Source of the DNA: Actinomycetota bacterium
GTDB lineage: Bacteria; Actinomycetota; Acidimicrobiia; Acidimicrobiales; Aldehydirespiratoraceae
Assembly (NCBI GenBank): GCA_012271125.1
Contig: JAAXHB010000081.1
Coordinates: forward strand, 1 to 5,175
Length of the DNA: 5,175 nt
Direction: 5' to 3'
In this document: positions 1 to 5,175 of the stretch, in pieces
Numbering within the stretch: position 1 is the stretch's first letter
Layout: each line of letters begins with the position of its first letter
Position numbers and translations under genes: made by a program
The notes under the pieces: generated by a model
The model's input: the letters and a program-made list of their open reading frames with translations, nothing else
Told to the model about the DNA's origin: nothing
The model's database searches: none

Positions 1-2493
1 GAGTCACTGTCGATGGTTCACAAGAACCTGCCCGATGCCCGCCGTTATCGACTAGTCATCATTGACGAAGCCCACAACCTGCGCAACCCAAAACGTCGTG
101 ATCACCAAGCCATCAAGGACTACATCTCCGACAACGACTCCAGAGTGTTGCTGCTAACCGCCACCCCATACAACAAGCAGCTAACCGACCTATCTGCACA
201 GCTCTCCCTGTTCCTCCGCAACGACGAAGACCTTGGCGTGCGACCCGAACTGGCTATCGAGGAAATCGGGCAACTCGACTTTGAGCGCAAATGCCAAGGC
301 TTGACCTCTTCACTGAACGCCTTCATGAAATCCGATTACATCGGGGACTGGCAGGCGCTGATGTCACAGTTCCTAGTTCGCCGCACCCGCAAGTTCGTAG
401 AAGACAACTACGCAGAAACAGATGAAGCCGGCAACAAGTTCATCACCTACGGCACGGACAAGCACTTCTACTTCCCCAAACGAATCCCCAGACCAATCGA
501 ACGCGAGCTATCACCTGATGACCCAGCCCACGAAATGGCATCAGATGAAACCCTTGACGCCATCAAGAATCTGAAACTGCCTCGCTACTGCATCGGAAAA
601 TACCTAGACAACGACTTCACCGCCTCAACCCCAGAAGTGGAGGAACTTCTAGACGACCTCCGTCAATCGGTGCGTGGCAACCTCATCGGATTTACCCGCG
701 TCACCATGTTCAAACGCCTGTCGTCATCTGGTCCAGCATTCCTCAAAACGATTCGCCGTCACCGCTTACGCAACCTCGTATCCAAATATGCCCTAGACAA
801 CGATCTGACAGTGCCCATTGGTCAAGTTGACAACACCTTGTGGGCAGCAGAAACCGACGAAGACATCGACACCCTCTCAGACGACGTTGACCTCCTAAAC
901 GAGATAGACGCTGACGAACTTGACAAGCAGACCGCCGAAAGCGCCTACAACAAACTGCGTCTAATGAACCCGAAAGCTGTTCGCTGGGCACCCTCAGAAA
1001 TGTTTCGTTCAGAACTAGCCGACGACCTCCTCGAGGACTCTGACACCCTCAGCGACATGCTCGCTCGCTTCGGTGTCTGGAATCCCGACAAAGACGGCAA
1101 GATGACAGAGCTGGTCAAACTGCTAACCGAAACTCACCCAAACGACAAGGTTCTTATCTTCACCGAAGCAGCCGATACCGCTGACTATTTACTGGACGAA
1201 CTTCGAAATCGAGGCATTACACAGGTTGACGCAGTTACGGGCAACCACAAAGAGCCAACCGACCTTGCTCGACAATTTTCGCCTAAGTCAAACAACGCTC
1301 ACGACATAATCAATCACGCCGAACTTGAGCTTCGGGTTCTCATCTCCACCGACGTGCTATCTGAAGGGCAAAACCTCCAAGATGCTCACATCATTGTCAA
1401 TTACGACCTGCCTTGGGCAATCGTCAAGCTCATCCAGCGTGCCGGTCGTGTCGACCGCATCGGGCAAGAGTCCGATGAAGTCATCGTGTACACGCTGCTC
1501 CCAGCCGACTCCATCGAAGGCGTAATCGAACTGCGCAAGAAGATGAGGGATCGCTTAGATGAGAACGCCCAACTGCTTGGCTCCGACGAAGAGTTTCTAG
1601 GCGAAGAAACTGAGCGTCATGTCATCGAAGGCGTATACGACGAATCGTCGTCGCACGGGCTTAGTGCCATTGACGAAGTTGACCCTGTGTCAATGGCTTA
1701 CGAAATCTGGCGTCACGCAGTCGAGAACCATAAAGATCTCACTGATCGAGTAGAGGCGCTGCCCAATGTCGTCTACTCCACCAAAGCTGCCATATCTAGC
1801 GGTGAAGGTCCAGCAGCTGGCGACCCCGCTACTGGTGTTGTTGTCCACACCCAATTAGTGACCGGTGCCGATGCTTTCGCATTTATCGAACCAGACGGCT
1901 CAGGTCGCCGTCTCAGCCCTCAAGATGCGCTACGCAAAGCCGAGTGCGAACCTTCAACTCCAGTCGTGCCTCGACTTGAAAACCATCACGAACTAGTCGA
2001 AGCCGCTCTGGGAGGCCCATTGAAGGTTCCAGTGGGTCGAGTGAGCGGTGCTCTGATTGGTGTCCGCAAAAAGGTCTGGGATCAACTGCACGACAATATG
2101 GACAGGCTTGAAGACAACCTTTTCTTCTCCAAGTCAGACCTATCCAAAGCCCACGACGCAATCAACGACCGACCTCTGCTCGAAGCAGCTACGCACCGGC
2201 TTTCTCGTGCCCGACGTGAACGCAGCGTTGATGACCTAGCGCGCCTCGTAGTCGAATTACACAACGAAGACCGTTTATGCGTGCCACCCCCCGACGAAGA
2301 CGCCGACAACGAACCTCAAATCGTCTGCTCGTTAGGTATCCGAGCAAATCCGCATGGAACTGAACCACCCTTAAGTGAGCTGGTAGGAGCAGGACAACCA
2401 ACTCCTCCCACGCAATACCTAGTGCAAGAGCGGAAGTTGGTGGACGAGGACGATGTAGTCGCCGGCGGTGTAGGAGTCGCGGGCCCAGGTTGA
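1..2493 (+). CDS. SNF2/RapA-family DEAH helicase, 5'-truncated by window edge
   Basis: This is the C-terminal ~830 residues of an ATP-dependent SNF2-type helicase/translocase. The frame is open to base 1, so the ATG at 13 is internal; Walker A and the N-terminus lie outside. Numbering from that ATG: Walker B DEAH at 18-21, motif III TATP at 49-52, a ~300-residue segment between the lobes with the signature FKRLSSSG (233-240) and an acidic stretch (280-304), motif IV-like VLIFTEAAD (380-388), motif V STDVLSEGQNLQ (445-456), and motif VI QRAGRVDRIGQ (475-485) with arginine fingers. All visible catalytic motifs are intact. About 340 residues follow, up to CSLGIR (772-777), where I recall related proteins ending. 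A 49-residue tail then runs into the convergent methyltransferase gene. The family resembles large helicases that often carry an N-terminal phospholipase D-like domain; DISARM DrmD and Zorya ZorD are other SNF2 defence helicases. A defence role is inference. Confidence 0.93.
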   Translation, partial: ESLSMVHKNLPDARRYRLVIIDEAHNLRNPKRRDHQAIKDYISDNDSRVLLLTATPYNKQLTDLSAQLSLFLRNDEDLGVRPELAIEEIGQLDFERKCQGLTSSLNAFMKSDYIGDWQALMSQFLVRRTRKFVEDNYAETDEAGNKFITYGTDKHFYFPKRIPRPIERELSPDDPAHEMASDETLDAIKNLKLPRYCIGKYLDNDFTASTPEVEELLDDLRQSVRGNLIGFTRVTMFKRLSSSGPAFLKTIRRHRLRNLVSKYALDNDLTVPIGQVDNTLWAAETDEDIDTLSDDVDLLNEIDADELDKQTAESAYNKLRLMNPKAVRWAPSEMFRSELADDLLEDSDTLSDMLARFGVWNPDKDGKMTELVKLLTETHPNDKVLIFTEAADTADYLLDELRNRGITQVDAVTGNHKEPTDLARQFSPKSNNAHDIINHAELELRVLISTDVLSEGQNLQDAHIIVNYDLPWAIVKLIQRAGRVDRIGQESDEVIVYTLLPADSIEGVIELRKKMRDRLDENAQLLGSDEEFLGEETERHVIEGVYDESSSHGLSAIDEVDPVSMAYEIWRHAVENHKDLTDRVEALPNVVYSTKAAISSGEGPAAGDPATGVVVHTQLVTGADAFAFIEPDGSGRRLSPQDALRKAECEPSTPVVPRLENHHELVEAALGGPLKVPVGRVSGALIGVRKKVWDQLHDNMDRLEDNLFFSKSDLSKAHDAINDRPLLEAATHRLSRARRERSVDDLARLVVELHNEDRLCVPPPDEDADNEPQIVCSLGIRANPHGTEPPLSELVGAGQPTPPTQYLVQERKLVDEDDVVAGGVGVAGPG
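2381..2410. terminator. Possible bidirectional hairpin between convergent genes (weak)
   Basis: TGGTAGGAG (2381-2389) and CTCCTCCCA (2402-2410) can pair at eight of nine positions around a 12-nt loop. The hairpin begins 8 nt after the methyltransferase stop on the minus strand, and on the plus strand it follows alternative-frame stop codons at 2372-2378. No run of T follows on either strand, so classic intrinsic termination is doubtful. It currently lies inside the helicase reading frame. Confidence 0.25.
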
Positions 2494-3009
2494 CCACTCG
2501 TGAGCTAACTCCAAGCCGGCGGCTTCGGCGGCAGCTTTGTATTCGTCAGCGGAATACGGGCCCTTGGCGAGCTGAAAGCCTGTGACTAGATGTCCACATG
2601 GACGTAGGTGGCGTGCCATGTTCGCGATCGCCTGGGCTTCAGAACCAGGAACAACGAACACAATCACGTTCCCCGCCATCACCACCACATCAAACAACCG
2701 ATCAACGGTGACAGTGGCTAGATCGTCTTGGAGCCAGCGCAAGTGTGGTGCTTTTTCGTGGGCGACGTTGAGCATGCCAGCGTCTAAATCCACGCCAACT
2801 ACATCAATGCCTCGGCGATCCAACTCAATGGCAACCCGACCGGTTCCACAGCCTGCGTCCAACACGCTCGACGGCTTGAACCAGCACACCAAGTCAGCTT
2901 CGCCGTGAGGCCATTGACCGGATTCTTCGAGGCGACGCCAACGGTTGTCGTAGACGTCGCCACGAGGAACGTCGCCGCACTGGTTCCAACGAGAGGTTGC
3001 TTCACCCAC
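2419..3009 (-). CDS. Class I SAM-dependent methyltransferase, substrate unknown
   Basis: A 196-residue cytoplasmic Rossmann-fold methyltransferase, a normal length for the small methyltransferase type 11/25 group. Motif I is VLDAGCGTGRVA (49-60), the glycine-rich loop that binds SAM. Strand 2 ends in VVGVDLD (70-76), with an acidic residue expected to hold the SAM ribose. LQDDL (93-97) is the usual adenine-contact position, and DVVVMAGNVIVFV (107-119) is the motif IV region. The N-terminal stretch with Y20, R23W24 and HGEAD (35-39) resembles actinobacterial small methyltransferases. Nothing identifies the methyl acceptor. The start is GTG, 2 nt after the peptidase stop codon. AAGG abuts the GTG and no well-spaced Shine-Dalgarno is visible, so translation probably depends on coupling to the upstream gene. 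The last 25 codons including the stop overlap the convergent helicase reading frame by 75 bp. Confidence 0.92.
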   Translation of the reverse strand: MGEATSRWNQCGDVPRGDVYDNRWRRLEESGQWPHGEADLVCWFKPSSVLDAGCGTGRVAIELDRRGIDVVGVDLDAGMLNVAHEKAPHLRWLQDDLATVTVDRLFDVVVMAGNVIVFVVPGSEAQAIANMARHLRPCGHLVTGFQLAKGPYSADEYKAAAEAAGLELAHEWSTWARDSYTAGDYIVLVHQLPLLH

Positions 3010-3011
3010 CC

Positions 3012-4334
3012 TTACGTGTTGGACCAGTGCCAGGGCTCAGACGGCAGGTTCTCGAACCCAAACTCCGGCGCAACACGAGCCAACGTGCGGAACACATCTG
3101 TATTACGGCTCCAAATAATCCGACCCTGATAGCTGAAATCAATCGCATTACCTGTTTCATGGTCGCTGGTGCCGGGGCGAGCCGTCGGCGGACGGCACTG
3201 GCTCGCACGCATTTGCCAAATCGCATATTCCGACGTGCCGCAATGCGCTCGACGCAACGAAATCTGGCTCTGATGACTGCGATACCCGCCACCGCCTAGC
3301 ACATAGCCCTCATTTTCCATCGCTATCAACAAACCACGAGTATCTTCAGCAATTTCTTCATTAACCACAAAGCCACGCACGTTCACCAAAGTGATGTCCG
3401 AGTCCCTGGGCAACGTGGAACGAGCTGACTGCGCTCGTTCATCGTTCAAACCCGCCGACTCAGCACGCCGACGATCCGCTTCCTCGGCACGAGCCCGTGC
3501 AATTGCCTCAGCAATCTTGCGTTCCTCGTTTTGAATCCGAGCCGACAAGTTCGCATCCAAATCCTTAAGCGCCTGTGCCTCATACAGGCGAGTCTCCACC
3601 CGAGCTTCTGCCTCAGCGGTGAGCAACCCCTCACGATCCAACGCCACCGTTAGCTCACCAAGTTGAACCTCTAACTCTGCTTGCCTGGTCTCAGCAATCT
3701 CATGTGACTCTTCAGCAAGTTGACGGTACTCCTCGAGCTCAGCAGCAATTGAGCGCAGCCGATCCAAATCATCGGCATGACTGCCAGTGGCGAAAGCAAC
3801 CAGAGTTTCGTCGCGAGTGTCGTCCCACAAATCCTCACCAAGCACGCCAACCGCACCTTGAGGCGACTGAAACGACATGTACGAATGCAACGCAGACTCG
3901 CGCACCAAATCCTTGGTGCGGTCACGTTCAGCTTCGAGCGCGGCGATTTGTTCTTCGGCATCAGCGATGCGAGCTTCGGCTTCGGCAACAGCTTGCTCAG
4001 CTGCGTCAACTTCAGCGCTTTGTGAATCAACGGCTGCTTGAACCTTGTTCAAAGCGTCAACGAGTTCATCAGCAGTGGCTTCAGCAACATCTATATCAGC
4101 GGCCGCAACAGCAAGCTCTTCTTCCAAGGCTTGACGTTGGCGACGCAGATCGCTTAGGTCTTCTCCCTGCGCACCGACTTGAATCGCAATCCCTACCGAA
4201 ATCCCAAACACAACCAACAGCACAACCAGACCACGCGCCCCACATCCCCTCCGACGCGAAGATGGGAGATTGGAAGAGGGGAGGTTGGAGAGCTTCTTCA
4301 AATGACGCAGACCTTTAGGCAACTTAGGCAACAT
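3012..4334 (-). CDS. Secreted coiled-coil M15 (VanY-like) D,D-carboxypeptidase/peptidoglycan peptidase
   Basis: Predicted extracytoplasmic zinc peptidase acting on peptidoglycan stem peptides, 440 residues from the ATG at 4334. Domains: a basic N-tail (1-34); a hydrophobic segment (35-55) with a plausible signal-peptidase site after VGA; two long Ala/Glu/Arg-rich coiled-coil helices (about 59-148 and 184-303) joined by a Gly/Asp-containing linker (149-183); and a C-terminal M15B domain (313-440). The domain has GYRS (350-353), the SxHxxGxAxD zinc motif (S390, H392, D399) and EPWHW with the expected catalytic E433 and zinc ligand H436. C365 and C380 could form a disulfide. The coiled-coil hairpin recalls EnvC/PcsB/RipC, where it controls the enzyme through FtsEX; that comparison is by architecture only. 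The ATG overlaps the oxidoreductase stop by 11 nt. An in-frame GTG at 4355 (447 residues) is possible, and neither start has a good Shine-Dalgarno. Substrate within the M15 family is not certain. Confidence 0.9.
   Translation of the reverse strand: MLPKLPKGLRHLKKLSNLPSSNLPSSRRRGCGARGLVVLLVVFGISVGIAIQVGAQGEDLSDLRRQRQALEEELAVAAADIDVAEATADELVDALNKVQAAVDSQSAEVDAAEQAVAEAEARIADAEEQIAALEAERDRTKDLVRESALHSYMSFQSPQGAVGVLGEDLWDDTRDETLVAFATGSHADDLDRLRSIAAELEEYRQLAEESHEIAETRQAELEVQLGELTVALDREGLLTAEAEARVETRLYEAQALKDLDANLSARIQNEERKIAEAIARARAEEADRRRAESAGLNDERAQSARSTLPRDSDITLVNVRGFVVNEEIAEDTRGLLIAMENEGYVLGGGGYRSHQSQISLRRAHCGTSEYAIWQMRASQCRPPTARPGTSDHETGNAIDFSYQGRIIWSRNTDVFRTLARVAPEFGFENLPSEPWHWSNT
4257..4286 (-). 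repeat. Tandem 15-bp repeat encoding NLPSS twice
   Basis: Within the N-terminal tail of the M15 peptidase, two adjacent 15-base units each encode Asn-Leu-Pro-Ser-Ser. They differ at three positions, all in third codon bases and all synonymous (AAC/AAT, CCC/CCA, TCC/TCG). This gives modest support that the basic region ahead of the signal sequence is really translated, and so that the peptidase starts upstream of 4286. Confidence 0.6.
4314..4331 (-). repeat. Tandem 9-bp repeat at the oxidoreductase/peptidase junction
   Basis: TTGCCTAAG is followed at once by TTGCCTAAA on the minus strand. The first copy contains the oxidoreductase stop codon (TAA) and, in the peptidase frame, both copies read Leu-Pro-Lys. 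A short duplication here may have shaped the present gene overlap. Confidence 0.55.
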
Positions 4335-5175
4335 AGGGCACCGGCATGGACGCACTGACCGGCAAGGTCACATCAAAGTTTGGCGGCTCGGCATTCCATT
4401 CGGGATACTTGCGCACCGCATTAGCCCGATAACGCTCGGTCGAATGAATGCGATCCTTGTCGAACTCTGGGATCACCTGATCGCCAAAGACTTCGATCAT
4501 CGCCAAGATTTCCTCGTATTCAAAGCCCTCGGTCGGCAATCCGAACACCAGCTGATCCACACCCACCGCAACATAAGAGGACTCCAGCTGCTCACATACT
4601 TCCTCAGGCGTGCCACACAGCATGTATCCAGCCTCGATAGCGAAGTCCAGCATGTCTTCGCCGTCCAAACTCAACGGTGCTTCAGGCCAAGTCGACGCTG
4701 TCGGACTCTTAGGAATCGTGTCGTGATACAGCGACACCAACGACACCAAATACCCCCGCCCTTTCGTCAAGGCAATCTCACGGGCACGGGCACGGTCTTC
4801 TAGGCAGATGACTGCGTTGGTCATCATGACGTTGTCGTTCAAATAAGAACCGAGCGGCTCGGCGCAATCTGCCACCGCGTTCTTGTAGGCAGCAATGCGC
4901 CCTTTGAGCGCGGGCGCAGGCTCAAAGTTGAACGCAATCGCACCTATTCCTAGCTGACCTGCTTTTTCAAACGTCGCCGGATTGCCGCACGCCACCCACA
5001 GCGGCGGATGCGTGCCACCGAGCGGCTTGGGCAACACATTGTGATTGGGTGGCACCTGAAAATGCGTGCCGTCATAGGAATAGTCACGCTGCGCCCACAT
5101 TCGCGGAATCTCAGCCATCACCTCATCCCACATGGCTTTGGTTTCATCGGTCTGAGTGCCGTTAAAAGTCGCTAC
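4324..5175 (-). CDS. LLM-class (luciferase-like) flavin-dependent oxidoreductase, 5'-truncated by window edge
   Basis: This is the C-terminal 283 residues of a bacterial luciferase-like monooxygenase-type enzyme. These proteins are typically about 350-400 residues and use FMNH2 or F420H2 in the cytoplasm. The frame stays open from the ATG at 5133 to the window edge (14 more codons, VATFNGTQTDETKA), so that ATG is internal. Family features are the MW...R.YSYDGTHFQVPPN stretch, then NVLPKPLGG and HPPLWVACGNPATFEKAGQLGIGAI (a strand-loop-helix of the TIM-barrel that helps bind the flavin phosphate in this family), and a late GTPEEVCEQL helix followed by VAVGVDQLVFG. Substrate and cofactor cannot be told because the N-terminal half is missing. 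It is the first visible gene of the leftward unit and overlaps the peptidase start by 11 nt. Its promoter lies beyond the right edge. Confidence 0.92.
   Translation of the reverse strand, partial: VATFNGTQTDETKAMWDEVMAEIPRMWAQRDYSYDGTHFQVPPNHNVLPKPLGGTHPPLWVACGNPATFEKAGQLGIGAIAFNFEPAPALKGRIAAYKNAVADCAEPLGSYLNDNVMMTNAVICLEDRARAREIALTKGRGYLVSLVSLYHDTIPKSPTASTWPEAPLSLDGEDMLDFAIEAGYMLCGTPEEVCEQLESSYVAVGVDQLVFGLPTEGFEYEEILAMIEVFGDQVIPEFDKDRIHSTERYRANAVRKYPEWNAEPPNFDVTLPVSASMPVPYVA

Noticed and set aside
13..15. ATG at 13 as the true start of the helicase
   Set aside because: The frame is open to base 1 (Glu-Ser-Leu-Ser precede it) and the protein would lack Walker A and the first part of lobe 1 while keeping all other motifs, so the start must be upstream of the window.
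2189..2497. Minus-strand open frame of 102 codons over the helicase 3' end
   Set aside because: Antisense to the helicase and out of frame with the methyltransferase; Arg/Leu-rich shadow composition with no motif.
2582..2908. Plus-strand open frame of 108 codons
   Set aside because: It lies wholly antisense to the methyltransferase motif region, which has clear family motifs; no motif or ribosome site is seen in it.
4229..4250. GGAGGGG followed by ATG on the minus strand near 4245 as a strong start site for the peptidase
   Set aside because: This ATG is out of the peptidase frame and gives a Trp/Cys-rich peptide with no signal sequence; the in-frame GTG further on is too far from the GGAGGGG.
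3704..4318. Plus-strand open frame of 204 codons, rich in Gln, His and Arg
   Set aside because: It is the mirror of the Ala/Glu-rich coiled-coil coding region on the minus strand. It has no recognisable domain or ribosome site, and its composition is that expected of antisense coiled-coil sequence.
5131..5133. ATG at 5133 as the true start of the LLM oxidoreductase
   Set aside because: The frame continues upstream to the window edge without a stop, and the N-terminal half of the TIM-barrel would be missing.

Overview
This window looks like chromosomal DNA from an actinobacterium of moderate GC. An Acidimicrobiia-like or freshwater/marine actinobacterium is the best guess, from the style of the luciferase-like oxidoreductase and of the actinobacterial M15 peptidase, and from GTG starts and tightly packed genes. 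The lineage is an inference from remembered protein style, not from any marker gene. There is no RNA gene, CRISPR array, insertion sequence or att site that I can support, and no gap between genes longer than a few bases.

Layout. Positions 1-2493 (+) hold the C-terminal part of a large SNF2/RapA-type helicase whose start lies left of the window. On the opposite strand, three genes read leftwards and are closely packed: a luciferase-like (LLM) flavin oxidoreductase (4324-5175, start beyond the right edge), a secreted coiled-coil M15 (VanY-like) peptidoglycan peptidase (3012-4334) and a small class I SAM-dependent methyltransferase (2419-3009). They overlap by 11 nt (ATG start) and then are separated by 2 nt, so they probably share a transcript. 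Promoters for both transcription units lie outside the window.

How the genes relate. The helicase converges on the three-gene unit, and its last 24 codons are antisense to the methyltransferase C-terminus. The recognisable helicase family region ends at about position 2343. Stop codons in both alternative frames sit at 2372-2378, followed at once by an imperfect hairpin (2381-2410) that lies just beyond the methyltransferase stop. This suggests that the present helicase tail is a read-through or frameshift extension into its neighbour. Helicases of this type are often linked to DNA-modification or anti-phage loci, but the part that would show this (N-terminal domain and upstream partners) is not in the window. 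The three minus-strand genes look like ordinary chromosomal genes. I see no clear new multi-gene system here. The most interesting items are the helicase and its odd 3' end, and the peptidase that pairs an EnvC/PcsB-like coiled coil with an M15 catalytic domain.
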